Assembly (NCBI GenBank): GCA_018105865.1
Contig: CM030865.1
Location: forward strand, 3,010,216 to 3,074,215
Source: Metaphire vulgaris
Taxonomy: Eukaryota; Annelida; Clitellata; Crassiclitellata; Megascolecidae
DNA: 64,000 nt
Reading direction: 5' to 3'
Of the stretch, positions 28,985-55,885 are shown one piece after another. The stretch's first letter is position 1; every line of letters begins with the position of its first letter. The notes under the pieces are model-generated. The model saw only the letters and a list, made by a program, of their open reading frames with translations. It did no database searches and had not been told where the DNA came from. The position numbers and the translations under genes are program-made.

Positions 28985-29145
28985 GAGCAATAGCTCATAT
29001 TTGACATGCATATGGCTTTTCTCCAAAATGATTTCTTTCATGGCTTAAACACTGAATGTTTTTCATCAATTTTACAAACATATGGTTTTTCCCCCACAAT
29101 GAATTTTCTCATGGCATTCAAGAATAGAGGATGTGTTTGTATCCA
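28985..29145 (-). pseudogene. Degenerate C2H2 zinc-finger fragment
   Basis: The - strand reads GEKPYVCKIDEKHSVF with a second degraded linker near 29010. The GEKPYVC linker is diagnostic of C2H2 arrays. Stops and lost histidines show decay. It lies inside the foldback element. Confidence 0.6.
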
Positions 29146-29429
29146 ATTTATAAATCTGCAATATCTTCAATTTCTTGCTGTTTCCTCGAACCACTATATA
29201 TTATGTAGTTCCTTTATTTTCTTAAGTCAAACTATCCTATAAAGTAAAGTGATAGCATATTGCAAATTTTAGCATTAACTTGAAGTGCCCAAATTTCTCT
29301 TTCTCTATCACACAAATTGGGGACTGCCAGAATATTTTAAGAATACCGGTAAGCTATTGCATGTGTCCAGGTTAGAGCTGCAGCAATTCATTGATTTGAA
29401 TCAATATATATATATATATATATTATATT

Positions 29430-29720
29430 AGTTTACATGTTTATTCCTTCGATTCATTGATATTCAGATATTCACACATTCGCTCCATAGAGATGCCAAT
29501 GTGTAATTGGTGTAATTGTGGTGAGGACATCTCATAGCGCGAAATTTTAGGCCGACGGCCTAACAGTCACCCCTGAATGCACATGCCAGTGAGAATGTCA
29601 AATTTAGAAAACCATCTCGTTGACTTTGTGTGCTTTTGGGATTTTACAAATGACGAAAGATTAAATCTGCAGGAAAAGTTCTATGCCATTTCGACTTTTT
29701 GCCAATGCTATTTAATAGCC

Positions 29721-29755
<35 letters not shown>

Positions 29756-30110
29756 TAATAATAATAACAATAATTATGCACTACTATAGCACCATTTCAA
29801 ACACCCAAGGGTATCAATCGATGGTACTTCAAATACATCCGCAGAAGACCAGGTCATTCCAGAGATCAGTCAGAGTGAAAAATGAGCCTAAAATAGACAT
29901 CATTGTTAAATTAGTTTGTTATATCACTTATAAAATATTTGGCTATTTACAGACCATGAGTTAGCCCTCTGGACTATACAACTCCAATATTATGTCAAAA
30001 TATCTCGTAAATAAAAAGTGTTGGCCCGCCTAGAATTTGGCCAATGCTATTTAATAGCCTAAAAATTAATACTCGTAAATTATTTTCTTATGCAACATTT
30101 TTCATCCCCG
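29430..30110. repeat. Internal, older copies of the foldback arm repeat
   Basis: 29450-29500 repeats the arm's ATTCAGATATTCACACATTC, and 29690-29725 and 29960-30105 carry GCCAATGCTATTTAATAGCC with GTTAGCCCTCTGGAC. A CTATAGCACCATTTC SINE with AAT tail (29722-29880) is inserted between them. Confidence 0.7.
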
Positions 30111-30199
30111 CCAACTTCATATGAATTCATTTAAGCCCAAACCTGAAATCCTCGAACCGCCATTGCCCGTCAGGGTCGCGACCCGACGGGCAATCACAG

Positions 30200-30430
30200 G
30201 TTAACTCTTAACCAGTGAGTCTTGAGAGCTTTCAAGAATTAAGAGGAGAGAAACCGTATTTGAGCACAGTATGTGACAAATTATGTAGTCATTAAACCAG
30301 TCATGAATGCCAAGAAAGAGTTCATACAGACAACAAGCGGGATGTTGGTGAAATGAGTGATAAACCATTCAGTATTTTTCCACTCTTGGATGCCTTTGGA
30401 GAAATCTATTTTACTCCAAAGTGTAGCTCT
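30200..30430 (+). pseudogene. Degenerate C2H2 zinc-finger fragment
   Basis: The + strand reads RGEKPYLSTVCDKLCSH followed by a stop, then DKPFSIFPLLDAFG. Zinc-finger linker spacing is kept, but cysteine and histidine positions are damaged. Confidence 0.55.
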
Positions 30431-31481
30431 TGAATCATTTTAAAAATTTAGATGTTGGACTGGGAATGCTTTTAAAGAACATTCTTATGCAGTTTTTTGG
30501 CGATGACATATTTGTACAATATAACAAGTTTATTAGTTTACGTACTCTTCACTGTGCTTATTGTGCTTCATGTAAATATGTTACCCATCATTATTATAGT
30601 CACATAAATGTTTTAAAAACATTACAAGGATTTGCCATCTGAGAACGAGACAATAAGCTTTGAGTACAATAGAGTGTAATGCATATGAATTAAGAGAAAC
30701 CATTACTGTATGGTTTGCAAATATGGATGTAATTAATTTTGGTGGTTTTTTGGTATTGGTTATATAAGATTGTATGTGAGAGAAAGTTACTGAAATATAT
30801 TTTTCATTAACATTTCAAGTAGAGTAATTGTAAGTTGTACCATACAATTTATAGTTCTTATTCTATGTAAAAGTTATATTGTTTTTACACTTCTGTGCAG
30901 ATTGTTATTTAGAATAGTTAGCTTATTAGATTCAAAGGAGACCTACGATTTTGTGAAACTTTTTTCTGTCACCGGAATATATGTATACCTAGTCATATAT
31001 GTATATATTGGAACACCTTAACAATTTTAATTGACTTATGTGTATCAATCATTTTGCAGGTTGCAGTTCCTTTACGTAAAAAGTTTCTGCCCATTCAGTG
31101 TTTATACAAATTTATTTCATAGCCTAAATTCAACCTCGTCCTTATGTTAACTATTAAAATATGTTGCTATTTCCTTCCTTTCTATAGATCATGCAGAATA
31201 CTACACCTCCCCTTATCGTATATATTAACAATGCTAACGCATATAGTAAACGTTTGATATAATAAAGTATTATTTTAATTTCAATCAATTGAAGTCATTT
31301 AATTGTCAATTATTTTAATGAAATTAATGTGAAATTCAATTAAGCTTATTTCTCCGGCATGAATTATATAATGGCATTCAAGAGTGATTACATGACTTAA
31401 TAATGATTGCCTAAAATACCTAAAACATTCGGTTTTTCTCGGTATTAGTTCTTTCAGGGCGTTGAAGGCTGATAAATGTCT

Positions 31482-31667
31482 TCATGGTTTATCACATATT
31501 TTACAAGCAGACGGCTTTACTCCTGTAAGAATTGCTTCATGTTGTTTAAGGTGACTTAATTGAATTATTTTGTATTGCTTGTATAGAGAATACGGTTTCT
31601 CGCCTTTTTTAAAAAAGGTATTTTCATGAATGTTCAATCTACTAATGGTGAGCAAATGCTTTGCCAC
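31482..31667 (-). pseudogene. Degenerate C2H2 zinc-finger fragment, 61 codons open
   Basis: Reads GEKPYSLYKQYKIIQLSHLK, then QHEAILTGVKPSACKICDKP. The finger order (linker, first Cys pair lost, LxxHxxxH partly kept, linker, CKIC) is clear. Opposite in orientation to the fragment at 30200. Confidence 0.65.
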
Positions 31668-31879
31668 ATATTATATGTGGCAATCCCAGAAATTATTGGT
31701 GGGGAGGATGGATAAAAGTTTATAGTAAGTTGCATGGTGGTGGGGTGGAATGTGAAGAAAAAAAGAAAGGAAAAAAGGTCAATGTTGGTGCTTTGCCCAC
31801 TAAATGTTAATAAGCCTTGCCAAAAGGCCGACAAGCAAAAAAAGATCATTAACAGTATTTTTCACTATATTTTTAAACA

Positions 31880-31975
31880 CTCACCAGAAAATAGGTTGAC
31901 AGGCTAAAATGGTCATCCGAGTCCTGGTGGGTGAAGGCATCCCCATCATCACCATAGTGGAAGCGCCACTGCACA
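31880..31975. mobile_element. MITE fragment with shared internal motif
   Basis: Contains AATAGGTTGACAGGCTAAAA, then GGTCATCC, and ends TGGAAGCGCCACTGC, the right end of the GGAACCGCCACTG hAT family. Truncated inside the foldback element. Confidence 0.5.
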
Positions 31976-32609
31976 TGTTTATATAACAGTATTCCTATCT
32001 TCCCATGCTTTGCATGTGCAATGTTGCTTTGGCTGACTGTCTGTAGTTGAAAACTTTAAGCTAAACAAAGTGTTCATTAAAAAGGCATCCTTATGAAAAT
32101 TGTTGGCTTTAAAAATATATATGCCGGTATGTTGTTCAGTGAATACTTCCTTCAAATGCAAATACTAAAGAAATATCTGGTAGGCATGTATGCCTTAGGA
32201 GAAAAATTTTGCAATAAAATAAATGATATAAAATCAATGTCATTGTACCCAATGTACCGGTAATATACATTCAAATTGCATAGGCCTACACTCTTCTGTA
32301 CATAAAAATAAGCTGATTATAATTATGCCTTAAAACAATTAAAATTTCAAAAGTCTAATTTGCCTACTGATTAATATCAGAGACATGCCTAAACTAAAGG
32401 CATTTTGCTATACAACCTATCACTTACGGTTTTGCACCGTTAAATTCATAACCGCCATTTATCTGTTAAAACAGTTAAGCAAGATCATCAAATTCTCTCA
32501 ATTCAGAATAGACAATATCTGCAATTTCTTCCAATCATTAGACCAACACTATCACTGTAAAATTATTTTAAAATATCAAAAGTTGCATAAAGAATTAATG
32601 TACGGAGTA

Positions 32610-33070
32610 TGAATTTTTACGCTATTAAATAGCATTGGTGAATGTCTGAATGACCCAGCACTTTTGATGTACAAGAGATATTGACTCAGTATTGGAGGGT
32701 AGTGCCCAGAGGGCTAGCACTCAGTGTAGGTATAGGCAGAATTTTAAAAAGTTGCATAAAAAACTAATTTACCAAGTATGAATTTTTAGGCTATTAAATA
32801 GCATTGGTGAATGTCTAAATGACCCAGCACTTTTGATGTACAAGAGATATTGACTCAATATTGAAGGGGTAGAGCCCAGAGGGCTAGCACTCGGTGTAGG
32901 TATAGGTAGAATTATAAAAAGTTGCATAAAAAACCAATTTACCAAGTATGAATTTTTAGGCTATTAAATAGCATTGGTGAATGTCTAAATGGCCCAGCAC
33001 TTTTGACCTGCAAGACATATTGACACAATATTTCAGGGGTAGAGCCCAGAGGGCTAGCACTCGGTGTAGA
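32610..33070. repeat. 170-bp tandem array, 3 inverted copies (right arm)
   Basis: The inverse of the left-arm unit: GAGGGCTAGCACTCAGTGTA and variants near 32709, 32879 and 33049, spaced 170 bases, followed by the unique inverted end. Confidence 0.9.
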
Positions 33071-33210
33071 TATAGGCAGATATTAAAATATATTAGAAAT
33101 ATTTAATTGTATGACGGAGTTATATTTAGGCTATTGGTCATATCTATGGATCGAATGTGTGAATATCTGAATATCGAATCCGCTGCTAGCTTTATAGACG
33201 TCAGTGCGCC

Positions 33211-33635
33211 AGCTTATTCACAAGCGCTCAACGATTTTACTTACTTAGAGCACATCTATGAGACTTTGACCCAGGTAAAGGTAAAGGTTCGCCCATACTC
33301 GAGTTGTGAATGCATTCTGGACGTTTTGATGGATTTCATAGCCAACTAATTTTACTCACCTTTTAAAAGTAAACACTGGAAACAAATGGAGACAAAATCC
33401 ACATTTATTCGCCTATTTTTCGCATCTCGTTCAGTACTCGAAAATATTTTTTAACAAATCAAGATAGAAGCCTATGTAGGCGTTGCTTAAGCGTAACCCA
33501 CCCGCCCACAACAATCCTCTAACCAATCACTGATTGTCTGCGCATGTGATTTGATTGACGTCCAGACCATGATGCATTGCGTGACACTTTAAACTATTAG
33601 CTGATTGGAGTGGCTGATACACCAGAATGCATTGT
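33211..33635. other. Continuation of the foldback target, nothing further seen
   Basis: Starts with the SINE half cut by the foldback element (AGCTTATTCACAAGCGCTC) and continues as unique-looking sequence without a supported gene. Confidence 0.4.
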
Positions 33636-33837
33636 GCGTACTAACCATGGAGTTATTATTAGAGGAGACGGCATTACGTCATTTGGCTGAAGCCAACTTT
33701 TTGGGAAATTCCCAAACGGCAGCCACATTGGTAGACCCAAAAAATCATCAGCTGAGCCATGGGGAATAGCTGCGGATATGTTTTATCAATGATCTAAGAA
33801 CTTTTTATTAGTATGTATTGAAAATGGAGATTCAGAT

Positions 33838-34515
33838 CAGTGGAGGTTCCAGGATTTGGCAAGTGCGGGGGCGTTGGGGTGGCAACTTCTAATCATAGGG
33901 GCCTACCGCTTGTTGTTAGGTATGTAGTATTAAGTATAGGGTCCCAACAGGGAGGCCACTGGGGCCAGACACCCAATAGGGGCACTGACCCACCCTGGGC
34001 CCAGTGGCGGCTCCAGGATTTGGCAAGTGGTGGGGGTGTTGGGGGTGGCGACTTCTAATCAGGGGGTCCTACCGCTTGTTGTTAGGTATGTAGTATTAAG
34101 TATAGGGTTCCAACCGGGTGGCCAATGGGGGCCAGGCACTCAATAGGGGGCACGGACCCACCCTGGGCCCAGTGGCGGCTCCAGGATTTGGCAAGTGGGG
34201 GCAGTTGGGGTGGCAACTTCTAACCATGGGGCCTACCGTTTGTTGTCAGGTATGTAGTATTAAGTATAGGGTTCCAACAGGGTGGCCACTGGGGGCCAGG
34301 CACTCAATAGGAGGCACGGACCCACCCTGGGCCCAGTGGCGGCTCCAGGATTTGGCAAGTGGGGGGCCGTTGGGGTGGCAACTTCTAACCATGGGGGCCT
34401 ACCGTTTGGTGTCAGGTATGTAGTATTAGGTATAGGGTCCCAACAGGGGGCCACTGGGAGGCCAGGCACTCAATAGGGGCACGCCCCCCGGGGCCCCCCT
34501 GTGGAGCCGCCACTG
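33838..34515. repeat. Tandem array of a MITE-derived unit, 4 copies of 158-174 bp
   Basis: CAGTGGCGGCTCCAGGATTT starts at 33838 (variant), 34012, 34170 and 34334. Each unit continues with TGGCAAGTG, GGGGTGGCAACTTCTAA, AGGTATGTAGTATTA and CACCCTGGGCC. The array ends with an inverted GGAGCCGCCACTG terminus, so a hAT-type element has been amplified in tandem between its ends. Confidence 0.85.
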
Positions 34516-34662
34516 AGCCGCCACTGATTAAGATGCTATTGTTCGAAATTTGTGTCTGAAAAATAGCAAGTGGACAGCCTATTGGATGATATTAATCGTG
34601 TTTTCAATAAGGCATGGGGCTGTCCATTAATTATGTCAACAATTTTTGGGCAATTTTCGACC

Positions 34663-34946
34663 CCCTCCCAGGGATATTTTTACACCCTCCTAACACCCCT
34701 CAACACCACCACCCCCATTTGAGGTCGACACCCCCCAAAATTTGGTAATGTGATAATGCAAAATGGATACTAATTAGCTCTGAACACCCCCTCCCCCCAA
34801 TGGAGGACACCCCTTCCCCCAAACTTTTATTGTCGGATGACCTTTTTTGTCAGCCTTTTCCGGGAAGAGACTTAAAAATTCCGACACTTCCCCCCCATTT
34901 TCCCGACACCCCCCCACCAAATTCAAAATCCTAGAAATAACACTGC
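34663..34946. mobile_element. Nested MITE, CAGGGATATTTTTACACC family
   Basis: CAGGGATATTTTTACACCCT at the left and TCCTAGAAATAACACTG at the right, carrying GGATGACCTTTTTTGTCAGC. It interrupts a GTCCATTAATTATGTCAAC element whose undisturbed sequence is seen at 62551. Flanks CCCCTCC on both sides support insertion. Confidence 0.65.
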
Positions 34947-35329
34947 CCCTCCCCTCCTTGTCATCAACTGTCAACTTTCAGTTACCCCCCACGTCCGATT
35001 CAACCACAATGGCCGCTAACAATGGAGGTGCTATTTTTAGCCTACGCGCTACTGGCTTCACGCAGCCTGGTTAGAAATGACGTAATGCCGTATCCTCTAA
35101 TAATAAATCCATGGTACTAACATCCCGATTAGAAGACCCTAAATTTGTATCATGTAATATCCATAGTCTTTACTTAAAGGCCATTCCAAACTCAACCAAA
35201 ATAATTTGTGGCTCTATCCTTGTACAGAGCCTCAGCAGACAGCACATACAGCATATCCGTGGTCCAGATTTGTAGGAATATAATGATTACGAAAAAATAA
35301 AATAATATGAATATAAATAGAAAAAAGAA

Positions 35330-35640
35330 ATAAATAAATTCGTCTTGTCTTTTTTGCTTGTCTGAATTTTTTTGCTTGTCAGTGATTTTGGAGAGGAAAA
35401 AATACAATTATGACCTATTTTTGGCTTGTCAGGGTTTTTCGAGAGGAAACAATGCAAGGATGACCTTTTTGTTTGTCAAGAGTTTTCGAAACACGAAAAT
35501 GGAGTTGGCCCACTGTGACGTCATATTTTAGAGGGGTCCGACGTTTTGTGACGTCACGCTATGGAAGGGTGAAGGGGGATAAAAAGTGCCTTAAATCGAA
35601 TGAGACGTAATTTATGGACGATCCCTATTGAATAGAGGGT
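35330..35640. mobile_element. Right part of a GTCCATAAATTACGTCA element
   Basis: Repeated TTTTTTGCTTGTC motifs, then GACGTCACGC and the end AGACGTAATTTATGGACGAT. The left terminus is missing. Confidence 0.6.
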
Positions 35641-36030
35641 GCATAGGCCCTATAGATATGTAAAAATCTAATCGGTTTAAATAAATTCTCCGACAAAACC
35701 CACATTTTCCTCTTGATCCATCTTCATTGCTTTAAACTTTGCAAGAATAATCAATAATATTGTTCTCAATTTCGATCTACAGGGTTCGAAATAGAGCACA
35801 GCCTGCTATTTCATAATACACACGCCATTGACTGTATGAGAACGAGGGACATCAACTAAATGAAAGTCCTGCCGAATATCTTGCGGAATTATGCCTAGTA
35901 GGGCGATCGAGGAAAGAGCCGCGTATATCTGGTTCATTATATATAGGCCTACAACAGGTTTTATAGACATCAAAAACAAGTTTTGTAATAATTATTCGCT
36001 GTGTGAGAGAAGCCTATAATGAAGGCCTAT

Positions 36031-36446
36031 GGGGCCGTCCATAAATTACGTCACGCGGTTATGGGGGGGGGAGAGTTCCGGCCATTTGTGACGAGGTGTG
36101 ACGAAGGGGGGGGGGTTCCGTATATATGTGACGTCACGCAGAAAAAATTTAGGCCATGACCTTTGACCGTTTTTGCGTGTCTGACCTTTTTTGGCTTGTC
36201 AGGGATTTTGTAGAGGAAAAAATACAACAATTATGACCTATTTTTGCTTGTCAGGGTTTTTCGAGAGGAAAAAATACAAGGATGGTCTTTTTTGCTTGTC
36301 AAGGGTTTTCGGAAGACGAAAATGGGTGGGGGGTGTCGGCCCGTTGTGGCGTCATATTTTAGGGGGTCCAACGTTTTGTGACGTCGCGTTTCGTAGAGGG
36401 GTCAAAAAAGTGCCAAATTCGCGTGACGTAATTTATGGACGACCCC
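36031..36446. mobile_element. Intact inverted-repeat element, GGGGCCGTCCATAAATTACG ends
   Basis: GGGGCCGTCCATAAATTACG at the left and GTAATTTATGGACGACCCC at the right, 416 bp. The body has three copies of a TTTTTGCTTGTCAGGG motif. No coding capacity. Related ends at 12500, 34616, 35640 and 62551. Superfamily not assigned. Confidence 0.78.
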
Positions 36447-36449
36447 TAG

Positions 36450-37130
36450 GGGCAGGATGATGTCGGTCACAAACCGGGGGTGTTACCCCTGCTTGGGGTG
36501 TAAGAAAATCCCTTAGCCCTACCCATCAATACCGCAAGTTTGACAATACGAGTAATTAATTAATTGATTATGAGAACGAATACCTAACTTCGTAGCCTAA
36601 ATCAAAAAGGTAATGCATTGTTCCGCTCATGTTTAAAAGATAGGCCACTCGATTTAGTTTTTAGCTGAAAATTCAATTAACATATAATTAATAATTATAA
36701 TTAATTAACAATTGGACAAATAAATAGATTCATTATAGTTGTCACTTCTGCAATTGATCGTCATAATCTACAATGAATTTGATGAAACTTTCTGTTACTA
36801 GGCAACAGAGATCTATGATTAGTTGTAAATAACACCGTTATACAGCATGTGAACGTCACCCACATAAATTCAACAAAGATTTCGCGATAACAGAACGAAA
36901 GTTTATCGTTTTCTACAATCAGAAATCATGCTTTGAAATGATCTAGAACTACTAAACTGTTTTGCCGATGTCTGAATTTATCGCCGAGAGAGCACCGTCC
37001 AAGACTACCGTCTCAGTTTTAGAGGATAACCATAAGAACGGGAATTGAGGAGCGCATGAATTCTCTTGGGCCGTCCTAGAACATCGCCTCAATGAAAGAG
37101 AGCATTTGAAACAGCAGGTCAGAAGAAATG
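36450..37130. other. Unannotated stretch
   Basis: No gene or repeat recognised apart from a GGGGGTGTTACCCC fragment at 36476. Confidence 0.4.
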
Positions 37131-37690
<560 letters not shown>

Positions 37691-37720
37691 ACACTCGGCC
37701 ACCATCACCACCACCGTCAC

Positions 37721-37910
37721 CAGGGGCGTAGCCAGGAATTTGATTTGGGAGGGTATAAATATTTGGGGAGGTATAAACCTTAAGTACAAACCATATAAAC
37801 TACATATAACCACATATAACCACATAAATCACATAAAAAAACTTTAAGGTAGACTTTGGGGGGGGGGGGTTATATATACCGATATATCCCCTCCCGTCGC
37901 TACGCCTCTG
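37721..37910. mobile_element. hAT-type MITE, CAGGGGCGTAGCC family, perfect 8-bp duplication
   Basis: CAGGGGCGTAGCCAGGAATT and CGTCGCTACGCCTCTG ends; ACCGTCAC on both sides (37713-37720 and 37911-37918). 190 bp. It lies about 230 bases upstream of the P450 start codon. Confidence 0.88.
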
Positions 37911-38144
37911 ACCGTCACTTTTATAAATGCGGATGATTTTGAATCGATTGAAGTCTTTTTCAACTTTATAGCCGATGTCACAAAAGCCCATTTATTTTAC
38001 TGCAATTCAAAACCCAAAGCAACTCTACCCGATTTAGGCCTAACAACTGCATACCATCGGATCAAGCTGCAACGCAACAACAACAACAATGTTCCGACGT
38101 ACTTTTCAGTATATACCAACACCAGCAATAAGCCGTTGCCAGCC

Positions 38145-46031
<7,887 letters not shown>

Positions 46032-47742
46032 GAATCGCCGCTCTTCCTGGTTTCCTCGCCTACGACGCGATTGCGGAACAAATATCACGAGAAAACATTT
46101 TTGGGACACCGTCACGTAACCGCAACACACACTATGGCCGAGGCAGACGTTACAGTTTAATCGGAGAAAAGAGCTTCACTAAATGGTACAAAATTAAAAG
46201 GCAATCGTGATTACTTTTCCGCAGAAATATATCAGAGTTCAACAGCGCTTGCAACAATATTCAAGCTAAGCCTCGTACACTCGATTACAAAGTACAAAAA
46301 TAGAAGAAAACTGCCTGTAGGCTAAACATAATATGTACAGTCTAAAGTAGAAAAATAGATGAATCAAAAACAGATTAGGCCTAATTTTATACGATGCACA
46401 ATTTCCAATATTCTTCAGGTCTATCACTAAATCGCAACGTTTTTGTGTTTGTTTGCAGCAAAGTGAAACATTATTAACTTGCTTACTTACTAAATCGTGC
46501 AACTAAAAAAACAACCTTTGCCCAATTAATGAACTTGTGTAATTTTATTAACATATTTACTGTTTTCTGAATTCTTAAAATACATGCTGTCCAATGCCTT
46601 TGGTACTGAATTGTCTTTTATGTATGTAATTCCAGCACCATCAGCTGATGTTATAGGGCCTATTACAATTGGCCCAATCAAAAATCAATTTATACAGCGC
46701 TTTATGGATCAAGAGAGTACAAAATCTTACAGATGTTAAGAAGATGTGACTAACTGATGATGACGACGACGACGATGATGATGGTGACGACGATGATTGA
46801 TGATAATTAATTAACCGGTAGAAGGCCTATTTGCACATCTGAAAATATACGCGACAAAGCTTCTAATAAAATTTACAAGTAGCTTTTCAAATAATGCGAT
46901 AGACAAGCGCTATATAAATGTCTTTTTACAGTACATTACAGGATACAGTTGCATATTGCACAGACTTATTTATCTCCAACAATTAGTCGCGAAACCAATT
47001 TGTTTTTCTCACGACGCCTTACAAAATCTCTACGTCCCAAAGTTTTGTATTAAAAGAACTAATGTCTATCAATTTAACACGAACATGATGACTAGATATT
47101 ATAATAGGGGTAACCATAGGCGCCAACTCTGCTGTGTTTTAAGACTACAGTTTATGATTATTCTGCCCCAACCAGGCCCCTGGAAGTTTTGAGATTAAAA
47201 TTTCTACCACCAATGCTTGTGAACATCTTAAATTAGCTGATGACCTTTTTGCTCATAACATTTGGGTCCATGTTAAAATGAGTAAATTTTGCGCAATAAC
47301 AATAAAAGGGGCAACTTATATTTCTGAATGTCTCCGGCGACCCCTGGCAAATCAACCATTTGTTGTTTAATGTATTGAGAACCGCTGTAATAGGGTCCCA
47401 ACTGGGGCCAACTCTGCTGTGTTTTAAGACTACAGTTTATGATTATTCTGCACCCATGGATGTTTTGACATTCCTACCAGCAAATCAGGTGGAATTGGAC
47501 CGACTAACATTTGGGTCCATGTGCCCGTGTGCAGATTCCAAAATATTGCAGGATGAAAGAGAAAGCTTACGGGGACACAGCGTCACCCTCAAACCAGAGG
47601 CGCACCTTCCACCCCGGCGCCCAGAATATATGGACCCCTGCCTCCCCTAGCTCCGCCTCTGTCTCAAACCCACCCCAAGCCCTATTGGCCTATTTAGTTT
47701 ACGAACATCAAACAACGTTTTGGCGTCACTCTCTTCTGATGT

Positions 47743-47790
<48 letters not shown>

Positions 47791-47802
47791 TAATACTAAT
47801 AA

Positions 47803-47850
<48 letters not shown>

Positions 47851-47874
47851 CTACTACTACTACAGTACTACCGC

Positions 47875-47941
<67 letters not shown>

Positions 47942-48030
47942 ACTACTGCTGCTACTACTGCTAGTACTACTTGCTACTACTGCTACTACCACCACTACTG
48001 CTACAGCACCACCGCTACTAATACTAATAC

Positions 48031-48064
<34 letters not shown>

Positions 48065-48080
48065 ACTAATAATACTGCTA

Positions 48081-48121
<41 letters not shown>

Positions 48122-48141
48122 GCTACTACTACTACTACTAC

Positions 48142-48172
<31 letters not shown>

Positions 48173-48493
48173 AATAGCAATGTGATCTAAAGTGGTTTAG
48201 GAGGCTATAAGTGATCCTGTGCGAAAACGACTGTAGTAAACTCTCCACATTAAATAACCTAGTTCACCAAGGGATATTGCCTTTGTTATGGGCATAATGA
48301 TTATAATACTAGTATATATAAGGATTATGGTTATGGGAGTCCTCCGGCGGTAGGGGTGGGGGCCCTGCGCCTTCGGCGCCCATAGCGACTGCTTTGGGCG
48401 AAGACTAAACGAACGTCGAGGGAACAGTTTCACGGAAATGGCGGAACTTGCACGGCTTCTTCGAACTCTTTACGGGACGTAAAAGTCTTTTCT
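46032..48493. other. Intergenic region between convergent P450 and lectin genes
   Basis: No gene seen. 46680-46920 has SINE-tail motifs (ATACAGCGCTTTATGG, AAGCGCTATATAAATG) and a GAC/GAT run. 47108-47185 and 47395-47463 share AACTCTGCTGTGTTTTAAGA, a duplicated fragment. 47740-48180 is microsatellite. Confidence 0.5.
47742..48182. repeat. Compound AAT/ACT microsatellite
   Basis: Alternating AAT and ACT blocks over about 440 bases, with a few GCT units. Confidence 0.95.
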
Positions 48494-55057
<6,564 letters not shown>

Positions 55058-55077
55058 CTGAAACAGAGAGTAGCATC

Positions 55078-55540
55078 AATCAATCAATTATTATTATCAA
55101 TAAATTATTATTAATTATTATTATTATTATTATTATTAATCAATCTACGAAATTTAATCGCAGTAATCAATGGAATCAAGTCAATCACTTTACAAAGGAA
55201 TCACTTGTCAATCAAAATAAGTGTCACTTTAAGCTTCTCAAAACAGCAATCGCTCAATCAATATATCAAAAACCAGTCAAGCAATCAAAGTATCAATCAA
55301 TCATTCAATCAATCGCTCAATCAATCACGAAAATCAATAGATTAACAAGCCAATCAACCATTCAAATTATCAATCAATGAAATTATCAATCAATCACTCA
55401 ATCAATCGCTCAAGCAAACCAATAGATCAATCAATCGCTCAATCAATCGTTAAATCAATCGCAATCAATAGATCAAAAAACCAATCAACCAATCAAATTA
55501 TCAATCAGTGACATTATCATTCAATCACTCAATCGCTATG
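55078..55540. repeat. Cryptic AATC-rich simple sequence
   Basis: Irregular TCAATCAATC units over about 450 bases, with an ATT patch at 55090-55138. No coding signal. Confidence 0.75.
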
Positions 55541-55782
55541 TTGGGCGGAGGTTTGGCATAGCAACGAGAAGAGGTATTCTGGCTTATTCTAGTGGTGGGA
55601 TTTCGGCAAAACCGTTGAGAAATGTTCTTGGGAGTGGTGGGTAGCACCTTTGGAACAGAATACGCGAATACGCCAAAAACTCCTTTAACTCCTAGATGAC
55701 CTTTTATACTCGACAATTTTCAGTCGAAAATGTCTATGTGCCCCTCCCCATTGCTCCGAAACCCTGGCTACGCCCCTGGGCA
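55541..55782. mobile_element. Degenerate GGGGCGTAGCC-type element
   Basis: GAGGTTTGGCATAGCAACGA at the left and CCTGGCTACGCCCCTGGG at the right. Confidence 0.5.
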
Positions 55783-55885
55783 GAGAGTCACTGATAATGC
55801 AGTAAATATAAATAACATGACTGGAAACCAACAGTGTTCCGTCCTGTGCTAAGAGAGAATTTCGTACCGATAGTACACTATAATA

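Larger units (their letters stand above)
27202..33201. mobile_element. 6,000-bp foldback-like transposon with 9-bp target duplication
   Basis: The outer 135 or so bases at each end (ACGTCTATAAAGCTAGCAGC inward) are inverted copies that look identical by eye. Next inside are 170-bp direct repeats: eight on the left (27341-28690) and three, inverted, on the right (about 32610-33070). CAGTGCGCC flanks both sides (27193-27201 and 33202-33210), a 9-bp duplication, and removing the element rejoins a SINE. Long inverted ends built of tandem repeats plus a 9-bp duplication are the hallmarks of Foldback-type elements; Mutator-like elements also make 9-bp duplications. The centre has no recognisable transposase, only degraded C2H2 zinc-finger segments. 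It is likely non-autonomous and recent. Confidence 0.82.
33636..35125. mobile_element. 1.5-kb inverted-repeat element with nested insertions
   Basis: About 45 bases at 33640-33690 (ATTATTAGAGGAGACGGCAT, then TACGTCATTT) recur inverted at 35068-35118. Inside lie the tandem array at 33838, a GGGGCTGTCCATTAATT element from 34616 and, within that, a CAGGGATATTTTTACACC element (34663-34940). Whether the outer repeats define one transposon is an inference. No ORF is recognised. Confidence 0.5.

Noticed and set aside
34118..34476. Gly/Pro-rich frames on both strands in the 34-kb array
   Set aside because: Products of the tandem MITE unit; they repeat every 158-174 bases and lack starts or splice sites.
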